Positions 33,163-64,000 of a stretch of 64,000 nucleotides of DNA are shown here, piece by piece; position 1 is the first letter of the stretch, and each line of letters begins with the position of its first letter. The stretch covers positions 13,701,501-13,765,500 of the forward strand of contig CM028919.1 in NCBI GenBank assembly GCA_016801845.1, read 5' to 3'. Source of the DNA: Polydactylus sextarius. Taxonomy: Eukaryota > Chordata > Actinopteri > Polynemidae. Below the pieces are notes generated by a model. It was given only the letters and a program-made list of their open reading frames with translations. It did not search any database and had not been told where the DNA came from. The position numbers and the translations under genes were made by a program.

Positions 33163-35397
33163 CCTCTTTGTTCAATCTCTGTGGACTAAATGGACTATTT
33201 TCCAGCCAGCACTTGCTAATTACCACCTCGTTTACTGGTTAATTTGACCAGTTTGGAAGTCAGTGTAGCACAACTAAAAACCACTGGCTCTGGGTCTTGG
33301 CCACTGCTTAAAAGCCCCATAAGCCCAGCAGGCATCAACCATGCCCACAGGAACCCCTTTTTTCTTTGCTATTTACCACAGCCTTTACCGACACCCCCTC
33401 CTCTATTCACTTACGGTTACGATATTTATATATTAATCAGTTCAAACAAAAAAAAATGCCGTTGATGTCACACATAAAAGGGTGTTGTGGGCATTAGTAA
33501 TGCTTTGGTTTTGAAAACACAGAGATTTAACAGCAGCCTTTTCAGCTCCCTGTGTGTTTGCCATGAAGCAGAATAATAGCTGGTCCTCTTGGGTAGATGG
33601 TTTAGTTCCATTCCATTGCTAATGCAATGGCTTTTGAATCTTCCAGCTTCTGTCCACTGGGCCTCTCAGTGGGGCTCCCCGTGTAGCCCAAAGGAGGGGC
33701 TGAGAGACCAGGGGATTGGGTGTGTGATGGGAAGTGCTCCTAGGATTTTGTGCGATTTTACAGAAGAATTTATTGGGATTGGAGCACAAAGTAGCCTGTG
33801 TAATTACTCGTTTTTAACTCACAAAGACAAAAAAAAAACACAAAAACACAAAATTGTATGGTTACTCAAGTCACCTTCACCCCCCACATGTATCTCTTCC
33901 ATGTCTGTGTGCACAGACATTGAAAGAGATTCTCAAAGAGAGAGTGCAATTATTTCCCGACAGTTAGGACAAAGATTAAACCACCCCAACATAAAACAGG
34001 CTCAGTACAGAGGGTGCGATCAAGGGTGTGTTTCGTCTGTTAATAAAACCATCCCGTGTGTGTGATTTCCCCAGCTCGTTCAGTTGTCAGTTAGCCATCT
34101 CCAGAGGACGCTGCCTCCCAGGGTGCACCACATGCTCTGATAACACATATTTAGGCTTTTAATGCTGCTAAAAAAAGCCCAGCATTCAGTGAGGGCATTT
34201 TAAGCTGTAGTGCATATTAGCTAATTGGGGTCTGTGGGCTCTTTGTAAGGATGTTTGGCATGCTGTGTGTGCTTAAAATGAAAGAGAACAAGGCTTATTA
34301 AATAGTGCTGAACTGCTCTTGAAACTGCTCCTAAATTCTCACTCTACAAGTTCACATAAATGTCAAACAGCAGTAGTAGTGTTTGTCCACTGAGACTCCA
34401 GATAACTGGTCAGGAATTAGATTTGGACAAAAAATCACATTAGACAAAGTGATTGACATTTTTAGAAGTTGTAGTACAACTGTGGTACAGAATACTTTGC
34501 CAGATGTGCAACTCTATATTATGACCATGCCAGATCTTAGTGACCACACCCAAATCCCATCCAACATGCTGTAAAATCAGAAGAAATAAGGGAAGACAGT
34601 CAACCATGAGACAGGAACACTTGTGACCAATTAGTGTACTGAGCAGAAGAGCGATGAGGAAACATCCCAGCGGGTTACTGCTAAATAGACAGGCTGTCAT
34701 CAAGACCAGTCTGTGAGACACTCAACGAATTCTCACATGTCCACTGTCCGTCTGTAGTCCAGCCACACACACATACACACACACACTCTCTAACGACATC
34801 TCTCAGCTCCAGTAAAGCTTGAGCTGCAGTCCCAACACAGCTTCCTAACATCCCAGCACAACAGGAGCAGAGGATCCATTCCACTAGATCCCCCCAACAA
34901 GCTGCTCAATTGTCCAAAAGGGCATAGCCCCCATCCCCCTCGTTCCCTCCCCTCGGTGTCAGTGTATGTTTGCTTGTACATGGCTCTGTGTAAGTTTGGG
35001 AGGGGTAGTTTGGAGTTCAGTCCTCGCTGACCATATGTCTGCACTGCAGGGAGTTGAAATGAGGGGGGAACTACAATCTGCCAAGGATTTAAGAATGCCA
35101 ATAATTTGTAAATAGGCCCATGTTCTGCGGTCAAAGGGTTAAGTGCAGCCTCCCTCCAGGGACGGCCACAGTGGGACGGCTATGTGAGAGCCTGTCCAAC
35201 TCCAGGTAAAGTTCTCATGAAACTCCTCTGTCTTCTTCTGCCCTCACCACCTTATCTCTCCCAATTTCTGTCTTTCAGGACTTGAGGATAGTTTACGAAG
35301 CATTCTAGAAGAGTCCAGTCCAGCCGTGTCCCTGGTTCCAGTCCTGGACTTGCCTGATTCCCAGATCCTCCACCTGTCCTGCTGGCTCAGTTTGTAG
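3519..35397 (+). CDS. dph6: DPH6, diphthine--ammonia ligase, 3' part (10 exons; 5' end outside window)
   Basis: DPH6 amidates diphthine to diphthamide on a histidine of eEF2 in the cytosol, using ATP and ammonium. Joined exons: 3519-3580, 3810-3904, 4003-4096, 6006-6156, 6590-6715, 8514-8643, 8771-8945, 25816-26064, 30796-31183, 35279-35397. All junctions are GT-AG and phases close exactly, giving 528 residues plus TAG. The first 83 residues match the end of the ligase domain (motifs GLDPEKHLGK, CGEGGEYETFTLDCPLF, VIHSADAFAP). Then come two RidA/YjgF-like domains, at about residues 148-235 and 255-390 of this segment, and a tail of about 135 residues. The PP-loop (SGGKDS) exons are missing to the left. 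The human protein I recall (about 267 aa) stops after the ligase domain, whereas yeast Dph6 carries the RidA-like extension, so this is the long form. Identity is very secure; exon borders were set by eye. Confidence 0.95.
3810..3904 (+). CDS. dph6: DPH6 coding exon: LSQKYGVHICGEGGEYETFT segment
   Basis: Encodes the most diagnostic block of the family, CGEGGEYETFTLDCPLFKKKI, a ligase-domain signature. Acceptor attag, donor gtgagt; phase 0 in, phase 2 out. Confidence 0.95.
4003..4096 (+). CDS. dph6: DPH6 coding exon: end of ligase domain (DAAETVIHSADAFAPVGYLRF)
   Basis: Matches the last conserved block of the ligase domain. The donor is gtgagt at 4097. Reading through the donor gives 16 more codons and a TAA at 4145-4147, a possible short C-terminus (see findings). 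Confidence 0.92.
4097..6005 (+). other. DPH6 intron
   Basis: The donor is gtgagt at 4097 and the acceptor is at 6004-6005. It contains a 23-base T run (4660-4682) and an AATAAA at 4465-4470. Scattered open frames (for example around 4905-5246) are simple-sequence or composition artefacts. Confidence 0.7.
4660..4682. repeat. poly(T) tract
   Basis: Uninterrupted run of 23 T within a DPH6 intron. It could be a retroposed poly(A) tail on the minus strand, but no recognisable retroelement body was identified next to it. Confidence 0.9.
6006..6156 (+). CDS. dph6: DPH6 coding exon: linker between ligase and RidA-like domains
   Basis: Encodes DVVARALPHGSCPCQNAIDK followed by an acidic, glutamine-rich linker (EEVEYADQAGDNQQEF). 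Acceptor tattgcag, donor gtaaga, phase 0 in and 1 out. The sequence is low in recognisable motifs and was chosen because phase and splice sites fit between neighbouring exons. Confidence 0.8.
6590..6715 (+). CDS. dph6: DPH6 coding exon: start of first RidA-like domain
   Basis: Encodes GYQWISGINGLHSQDPG..QTSAAFLQMQ, corresponding to the first strands of a RidA/YjgF fold. The usual IGPYSQ motif is absent. Acceptor ctcctgcag, donor gtaagg; phase 1 in and 1 out. Confidence 0.88.
6716..8513 (+). other. DPH6 intron
   Basis: No coding sequence recognised. It contains an imperfectly spaced inverted repeat at 7402-7429 (10-base arms). Confidence 0.65.
8514..8643 (+). CDS. dph6: DPH6 coding exon: middle of first RidA-like domain
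   Basis: Encodes MKDIVLVHLYVSSMEDFSPL followed by NTVYKRHFGINPPAR, a classic RidA pattern (strand, then the D-F-x-x-x-N-x-x-Y helix, then P-A-R). The arginine of PAR aligns with the substrate-carboxylate-binding arginine of active RidA enzymes. The donor splits the arginine codon. Confidence 0.93.
8771..8945 (+). CDS. dph6: DPH6 coding exon: end of first and start of second RidA-like domain
   Basis: Begins with VCVQAPLPAGQLMQMDC, the last strand of domain 1. It continues through a short linker to APANIGPYSQALR, the canonical N-terminal RidA signature of domain 2. Donor gtaaga; phase 0 out, followed by the largest intron of the gene. Confidence 0.93.
10840..11060. promoter_or_regulatory. candidate regulatory element with X-box-like half sites
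   Basis: Unique sequence with three RFX X-box-like half sites close together (GTTGCC, CATGGCGAC, TTTGGCAAC) followed by a homeodomain-type core (TTAGTAATTAAATGA). There is no coding potential. Function and conservation are inferred only from motif density. Confidence 0.25.
12510..12800. promoter_or_regulatory. candidate regulatory element (MEIS and POU type motifs)
   Basis: Non-repetitive block with a MEIS-type TGACAG (12651-12656) and a perfect POU octamer ATTTGCAT (12698-12705). It is balanced in composition compared with the surrounding AT-rich intron and has no open frame of interest. Confidence 0.25.
15636..16095 (-). mobile_element. decayed Tc1/mariner-like transposase fragment
   Basis: Translation of the minus strand gives Tc1-family landmarks in order but in shifting frames. 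FILQDDNPKT (15833-15862) corresponds to the FxxQxDNDPKHT motif with the second catalytic aspartate. ADLNLMELVLDELVRR (15737-15787 region) corresponds to SPDLNPIELVWDELDRR. Then PASATNL, a stop in place of the usual tryptophan, and ELLQLWQDKLSKQ. Stops and frameshifts are frequent and no terminal inverted repeats were found, so it is a dead fragment. It lies antisense inside a DPH6 intron. Confidence 0.8.
16384..16489. repeat. (TG)n microsatellite, interrupted
   Basis: About 77 bases of perfect TG followed by CGTG-interrupted repeats. Long open frames of alternating Cys/Val or Thr/His across it are artefacts. Confidence 0.97.
18349..18372. repeat. poly(T) tract
   Basis: 24-base T run in the large DPH6 intron; the surrounding 500 bases are strongly AT-rich. 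Confidence 0.93.
19270..19600. promoter_or_regulatory. candidate regulatory element in DPH6 intron
   Basis: Non-repetitive block of balanced composition with a perfect ATTTGCAT octamer (19373-19380). It stands out from the AT-rich flanks. The open frames across it show no family motif and occur in several frames on both strands. Confidence 0.25.
21091..21114. repeat. (CA)12 microsatellite
   Basis: Perfect CA dinucleotide run preceded by GTGTATA, forming a small GTGTATACAC palindrome. Confidence 0.95.
23540..23930. promoter_or_regulatory. candidate regulatory element in DPH6 intron
   Basis: About 390 bases of non-repetitive sequence with TTAATAATTGATCA, TTTGATATTCAAATTGGC and ATGATCTGACGATCG. 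It has the look of a deeply conserved non-coding element and no coding potential. Alignment with other vertebrates has not been done. Confidence 0.28.
24440..25360. promoter_or_regulatory. candidate cluster of regulatory elements next to DPH6 exon
   Basis: A run of blocks rich in TAAT cores (TTAATTAATGCA, TAATTAATGTTAATTTGATTA), with an ATTTGCAT octamer at 24519-24526. It ends about 450 bases before the exon at 25816. There are no repeats and no coding potential. Confidence 0.25.
25816..26064 (+). CDS. dph6: DPH6 coding exon: core of second RidA-like domain
   Basis: Encodes VDESVYCAGQIALVP, which continues IGPYSQALR from the previous exon as in RidA proteins, then the helix-strand-helix (VLEAVISSLTLAHVVQAHCY). 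Acceptor tctccag; donor gtcagc is non-consensus after +2. Exactly 83 codons. Confidence 0.94.
26770..26799. repeat. perfect 13-bp hairpin with GCGA loop
   Basis: Arms TGACATCCACTCG and CGAGTGGATGTCA flank a four-base GCGA loop, which is a GNRA-class tetraloop if transcribed rightward. It lies in a non-repetitive part of a DPH6 intron. Confidence 0.9.
27605..27641. repeat. near-perfect palindrome, 15-16 bp arms
   Basis: TAACTTAATTCAAGG and CCTTGAATTAAGTTA are separated by TTATA, whose outer bases can also pair. Could be the tip of a small inverted-repeat transposon or simply a cruciform-prone site. Confidence 0.9.
29026..29054. repeat. (CA)n microsatellite
   Basis: About 14 CA units preceded by TATATA. 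Confidence 0.95.
30796..31183 (+). CDS. dph6: DPH6 coding exon: end of second RidA-like domain and tail
   Basis: Encodes VPLLVVVVPALPKDAAVELH, the final strand of RidA domain 2. The position of the catalytic-type arginine (PAR in domain 1) reads as non-arginine here. A further alpha/beta stretch follows (SLSLSLVVPC, ARVFYKCG). An open frame continues upstream to about 30610, but the acceptor gtattgcag and phase place the exon start at 30796. Confidence 0.92.
31184..35278 (+). other. last DPH6 intron
   Basis: No exon recognised. It contains a CA microsatellite (33120-33162) and non-repetitive blocks near 31480-31740 and 34070-34330 with the look of regulatory DNA. The open frame at 33589-34065 has no recognisable family motif or splice support. 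Confidence 0.65.
33120..33162. repeat. (CA)21 microsatellite
   Basis: Perfect CA tract in the last DPH6 intron. Confidence 0.97.
35279..35397 (+). CDS. dph6: DPH6 last coding exon
   Basis: Encodes GLEDSLRSILEESSPAVSLV then PVLDLPDSQILHLSCWLSL and TAG. The polypyrimidine tract and acceptor (tctttcag) are strong. The sequence resembles the conserved end of long Dph6 proteins. The nearest canonical AATAAA is far downstream at 36695-36700, so the 3' end is unresolved. Confidence 0.88.
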
Positions 35398-36289
35398 AAA
35401 CACAGCCAGAGTCAACAACCAGACTCCAGTCATCCACAGCACTGGAATTCAGTGGGGCTTTTCTGGAGAAGCAACTCTTGACAGCCGAACACCTAATGAC
35501 TTACAGCAGGACATCGGTGAATGAGGGGGAAAGAAAAACTGCATAACTGCTCATTAATGTTGAATGTTTATCACTGTTGTTTGTTGAAATGCAAAGCTGT
35601 GCCTGTCTCCAAGTGGTTTTAATGGGGTGTGATTTTCAGGATGTGTTTATTCCACTTCACACCCCAGATCTTAGGCCAATAATCCAGTGTGTCCTCTACT
35701 TGAGTTGTTGACTGCAGCAGCTGTTACTCTGCCTTGGAGAGGAGTCTTATGGAGCTTCTATAACCTAAGGGTGCATACCACGAGACTAGAGACCATAGTC
35801 TACAAAAGGAGACAGTAGCAGTGTCTCATTCCATGAGGCGATAAACTGTATCCCTTGAATCCCACTGTTTCTGGTGGAATTTCTCTTAGCACGCTAGCTA
35901 ACACCTCTCATAAAGGCCTAGCGCCATCACTAACACCATCTGTTCAATTGTAAACCTATAGATTTATTGTGTGACTGGTTTGTGGCTGTGTGTAATGTGC
36001 GCAGATGAGGTGACTGTGTTTCTCCCTTTCATGGTCCATGGGATTCAAGGTGTGTTATTATTGTGTAATAGGCAATCAGCACCAAGCACCTGAAAAGATT
36101 AAGCCTCTTTATGTTTTCTATTGATTCTAAGGCAGCCTGGTTAATAGGAGAGGGACGCTACTACACACAGCTGCAGGGCAGCTGTGTGTTTTGTGCGTAT
36201 GTGTGTGTTTGTTTGGAGGGGGTGTCAGTGTGACACAGTGGAAAGAAAATAACACTATTAACCATTGCTCCTGGAACGTTTCTTTTCTC

Positions 36290-36560
36290 AAAGATCATGA
36301 ACCGTATTGATGATCTGAGTTGCAATGCATCTTCACTCCGGCTATTCTCTTCATCGCGCTTGTAATGGCGGGAGGGTGGAGTGGGCTATTGATCTTCACC
36401 CACCACAATGTTGTTTTGATTGTTGTTATCAAAAATTGAACAATAGAGGCAGCCAATAGAGCCTGAAGATTTTTTATTGAGGGTTGAAAAACACAAACAA
36501 GCAATTATTTATGAGAGCGAGCAAGCCAATGCTCCATAAATATACAGTGTGTGCTAATGC
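36290..36560. promoter_or_regulatory. candidate intergenic regulatory element
   Basis: Non-repetitive block with SOX-type AACAATAG, CCAAT-type GCCAATAG and TTATTTATGAG cores. It has no coding potential. Regulatory status is a guess from texture. Confidence 0.25.
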
Positions 36561-38404
36561 TCACCTGTTTGGTTTTAAAAGGTCCCACCAGGGGGAGATT
36601 TGGGATTTTTTTGAATGATTCAGCTGTCAAATCAGCACTAAAACATATATTTTTTAATTAAGGTGCCTTTATTATATATTTCTGCCCTTCAGCAAATAAA
36701 CAGTAATACATTTCATTCACAAATATTCATTTATGTTGCAGTATTTTATATATAAATGTAGTTATGTAGTTCTAGTCATGGCAAACAATTGTCACACAAT
36801 TATCAATTATCTTGTTTTCTTACAAGCAATGAAAATACCCATCATTCTGTGAAAATGTTTTTTTTTATGTAAAGACTGGATTTAAAATAAATAAATAGAA
36901 CTCACTTTTGTAAGATGTTTCTTTGTTGAGTTTTAATTCTATGTGTTGTTTTCAATATTCAACCAACACTTAAATTTTTAAGAATTTAATATGCAACAAT
37001 ACATAAAAATACAAGATGCAGCTTTTCACTACGACAGTGGATTCCTGTCACCAAGATCCAGTGGACAAAAACCACTTGTCGATCATACTGTAAACATTAC
37101 AAGCTGTCTGTCAGAGCGCGTGTTTTCTTACAAACACAGAAAAACACCACAAGTATATCATCACACCCTCATCACAGCCAGTGTGATGGCCTATGGCAGA
37201 CACATTTCTTTGTGTCCTTAACTCTGTGTTTCCTCACAAAATGAAAAAGACAGGGTGACATTTGGTTTCCTCGTGTGTTTTGTCAAATGTACATTTTCTT
37301 CCAAGCTGACCTGCAACCACTCTGAAAACAAACTGGCTGTTGTGGCTAACATTGTCCTTTGTGTGCAGTGTACCAGCCTGCAGCCCTTGTCATTGTGGCC
37401 TTGCACATGGACTTTAACTATGTGTTTTTTCCTCCGGGCTAACCAGGCGGATGTGTGTGACTCTCTTTCCCCGTAGCGTTGGGCTACAGTAGGGGAGCCT
37501 AACTTAGGAGCACCCTTTCAGCACAAGAAACCTCCTGACATTGTGGTCTGTTACACAGTGACTGTGGTTTTACTTTTTGATCTTTTTTATGTTTGATTTA
37601 TTTTTGTTTTATAGTGTATTGTTTTATTCTCCTGACATATTGTGAAAGCATGTGAATATGGTCACACCACTAACTTACAGAAACTTGCTCTAGATGTAGG
37701 CCATTGCATCAGAGCTATTGAGTGGTGTCTGCCTCCCTCGTGTGGCTGATATAAACACTGCAATTTGAAATCTTTCTATACAAAATGCACAGCATTTTTA
37801 GCAGATTTTATGCAGATCACATTAAAACATGTCTGAATACTGACTATTTCACTGCTTTCTCCTTTTCAATTTTTTAAACCAGTGAAGGTTTTGTGCATTG
37901 AACATGTTTGATTTTCAACTAGAATAGCCAAAATACAAATAAATATAAATGCTGGCAATCCTTCCTTCTTTAGAGACTTAAAATTCCCCTCACACCTCCT
38001 CCTTTTATAGTCTTTCCATCCATTAGCTATAATAATCTAAAATGTTCTGAAAACATCAATATAATATAAATAATATCAGTAAGGTCAGATCCATAGAAAT
38101 TATATATCTAAATGTATATGTACATTTGCTGAGTAGGTCTAAAACTTTATTAGTTGATTGAGCTGCATTGTTGTATTTGACGGTAAAGTATAGTTTAAAA
38201 AAAAACAGTATTTGGTGTTATAATATGTATCATATATATTATCAGAAGTGTATTTTATTTAACCTTTATTTATTTTAGTCTCTGTTTTGACCAACAAATT
38301 AAAAATTCTCTGGTCAGTGTGGATTGGCTACAATGGTTACATGGTTGTGGGTATGGATACATTTAGTGTTACAGTGTTAAAAATTCGTTCAACTCATCAA
38401 ACAA

Positions 38405-38600
38405 ACAATTACTGACGTCACTTCCGTGACATGTCTCCTCAAACCTGGAGATCTGCCGCCGGTAGGAACCAAAGATATTTGTTTCTCCGTGTACACTTTG
38501 AAGGTTGTACTATAGGGGGCGTACATGCTTGTTGCTTGAGTGACGTCAGAGACTGTTGCAGCCATTGAACCGATAGCAAGAAATCATGACGGTGTCCTAG
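38405..38600 (+). promoter_or_regulatory. promoter-like segment with two perfect CRE sites
   Basis: TGACGTCA occurs at 38413-38420 and again at 38541-38548. The first overlaps an ETS-type CACTTCCG (38419-38426). It lies about 500-650 bases before the inferred first AQR exon, so it may be the distal part of the AQR promoter or a separate start site. Confidence 0.5.
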
Positions 38601-39059
38601 ATTAACTGGTATCCATGTTAACTGGTGATATAGAGCGCTGCAGATGTTTCATCCGCAGATTCGTCATTTTCCTGAAGAAAAGTGAGGACGAGGACTTCGT
38701 CGAAAAAAAATATAATCACAAAGAGTTAACATCAACTACATACACGCTTAGTATACTGGCAAAAATTAAACCAATAGAAAAAATGATAATGAAATTTTCT
38801 GGTCCATGATGTGATTCGAGGAATAGTACGAAGATCACTCATTGAGGGAATGTCGCTAAAGTGAATTTAAAAATGCATCAGTGCGCTATTTGTCCATATA
38901 TTTCCTATTGCCATTCATACTGTTAATACATCCATAATGTCTTGTGTAGAAACTACTGTTCAGTGGAAAGTTACCATTTGTTTTTTTTTTTTTTGTTTTT
39001 TTATAAGAGCGGAACGTTATTCGTGTATTTTGTACCGGGGGGAAGATTTTAGCGACGGA

Positions 39060-39160
39060 CCGATATAGGAAGTTGGTCGCAAACAGCGCGTTTCAGTTGT
39101 GTACATGCGTAACGAACCATTCAATGGCGCTTAATTTTTGATTTAAAACAACAACTAAAG
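39060..39160 (+). other. aqr: AQR untranslated first exon (5' limit approximate)
   Basis: A consensus donor, aaag/gtaagt, lies at 39160/39161, and the next acceptor (tttttctcacag) opens eight bases before the AQR start codon. An ETS-type GGAAGT lies at about 39068. It carries two overlapping tiny upstream frames. The transcription start is not visible in the sequence, so the left limit is a guess. Confidence 0.55.
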
Positions 39161-39582
39161 GTAAGTGAACTTGCTTCATCACGTGTCTGTGGACACTACG
39201 AGTCAATATATAACGATATAATCAAAAACTTTTTCAGTCAGATGTATCTTTGTATCACAAGCTAATTAGCTTAGCTAAAGATACCGGTCTACTACTGTTA
39301 GTGTTGCACATCGCTATTTTAAGGTTTTATTTAGGGGAAGTAAAAGAATGTTATCATGTTTAAATTGCACATATTTCATCTCATTTAATGATCATTTTAA
39401 GTATTAAACTTGAACTTTACCTTCTGAACTGTATACTTGCATATAACTTCATTGTTCCGCATTTAAATCCATCATTTCTGCACATGTAGTCAGGTTTATA
39501 GATCGTTTGTTATAATGAATAACTATAGCATATTTCAGATATACACCTCTGTATTTCAACTCTTTTTCTCACAGTTGCCGTT

Positions 39583-63178
<23,596 letters not shown>

Positions 63179-64000
63179 GTAAGACGATAACTGTGCTGTG
63201 CATGTGTTTTTCTTATGTGCAGAGAAAAATATTTTACATATTAAAGAAAAAATAAATGATATTTGCATTACAAGCCATTGGTACAGAGGATATGCTTCGG
63301 ATTTTGCACTTTGCAGAAAGATTCAGCAAAATAAACCTTTCAAAAATCCTGATGTTATTGGCCGCTCATCTCCGTCCTACTACTAAACCACAATACATCC
63401 ATGAAATTTGTGTTTGGATATTAATATTGATTCATAGCATGAGAGAGCGTTAAAGGGATCCAGGAGATATTTTTGCTGAATTAATTAGAATAGATTTCTG
63501 TATTGTCTGTCCTGCTCCTCAGACATATTCATGCCAATCAAATCCAGACATTATTGAAGGTTTCATTCCCCAGACTCTCTGCTTTTTTTTTTAAGCTGAG
63601 ACTGCAGATACCTAGAAACAGTCTCAACTCTCGCTGTCACCTAATTATCACTGCCTCCCAGGCTACAGGAAAAATGCCACTGCAGACAATTACTTACTTG
63701 CATTCTCATGCTTCACTAACAGACATTATAGACATTTCTAAAACAAAGTACAGAATGTAACTGTCATATTCAGTGCTACGGGGAGCTCAATTTAATACCC
63801 AGTCTTTTAAAAAAGTACAAGAAACTGTCAGTCAAGTATCACATCACAGCAGTAATGTGAGACATTTGTAAATAGTCCAAAGATCCAAATAATAAATATT
63901 TTTCATGTGTGGTCATGTCTCAAACTACATCTTAGCACAGGTAATAGGTGAGTCAGGGTACCAACAGATACCACAGTTATCACCAGGGCTTAAGCGTTTC
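63179..64000 (+). other. AQR intron, 5' part
   Basis: No coding sequence recognised to the end of the window. The next AQR exon is expected to begin with the residues following FYLYQ. Confidence 0.6.

Larger units (their letters stand above)
35398..39059. other. DPH6 3'UTR and DPH6-AQR intergenic region
   Basis: Begins with the DPH6 3'UTR, whose end is not resolved. Canonical AATAAA occurs first at 36695-36700 and again at 36886-36891. No zinc-finger or other gene is seen on either strand. A non-repetitive block at 36290-36560 looks like a regulatory element. The last 700 bases are promoter-like. Confidence 0.6.

Noticed and set aside
33589..34065. 158-codon open frame in the last DPH6 intron
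   Set aside because: No recognisable domain, low-complexity patches, no matching splice sites, and overlapping unrelated frames.
38615..38809. 64-codon open frame upstream of AQR (MLTGDIERCRCFIRRF...)
   Set aside because: Possible, since it lies in promoter-like DNA, but it has no family match. Not listed as a gene.

Overview
This window is nuclear DNA of a vertebrate, almost certainly a ray-finned (teleost) fish. The evidence is multi-exon genes with GT-AG introns, long (TG)n/(CA)n and (CT)n microsatellites, a decayed Tc1-like transposon, and gene models that are compact compared with their mammalian counterparts. There is no bacterial, plasmid or viral layout. Both recognisable genes are ancient eukaryotic housekeeping genes, transcribed left to right.

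Layout. (1) 1-35397: the 3' part of DPH6 (diphthine--ammonia ligase, last step of diphthamide synthesis on elongation factor 2). I assemble ten coding exons with continuous reading phase. They encode the end of the ATP-dependent amide ligase domain, then two RidA/YjgF-like domains and a C-terminal tail, ending at a TAG at 35395-35397. The N-terminal PP-loop exons lie left of the window. The introns are large (one is about 16.9 kb). They hold many non-repetitive, homeodomain-motif-rich blocks that look like conserved non-coding elements, plus a Tc1-like fossil at about 15.6-16.1 kb. (2) 35398-about 39000: intergenic, no gene found. Two perfect TGACGTCA sites sit about 0.5-0.7 kb before the next gene. 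(3) About 39060-64000 and beyond: AQR (Aquarius, intron-binding spliceosomal RNA helicase). I assemble one untranslated first exon and 25 coding exons, giving residues 1-944. They cover the N-terminal helical-repeat region, the beta-barrel/stalk region and the start of the RecA1 helicase core (Walker A at 59028-59051). The remaining helicase exons are to the right of the window.

The two genes do not act in one pathway: one modifies the translation factor eEF2, the other works in the spliceosome. Their adjacency matches my recollection of the mammalian order (DPH6 - ZNF770 - AQR, same transcription direction), except that no zinc-finger gene is seen here. I did not find an obviously new biological system. 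The most interesting points are the long DPH6 form with two RidA domains that keep different halves of the active-site signature, a possible intron-retention route to a short mammal-like DPH6, a GNRA-capped perfect hairpin at 26770-26799, an inverted-repeat element flanked by TG tracts at 61.1-61.3 kb, and the candidate regulatory blocks. Conservation claims are inference; no alignment was run.
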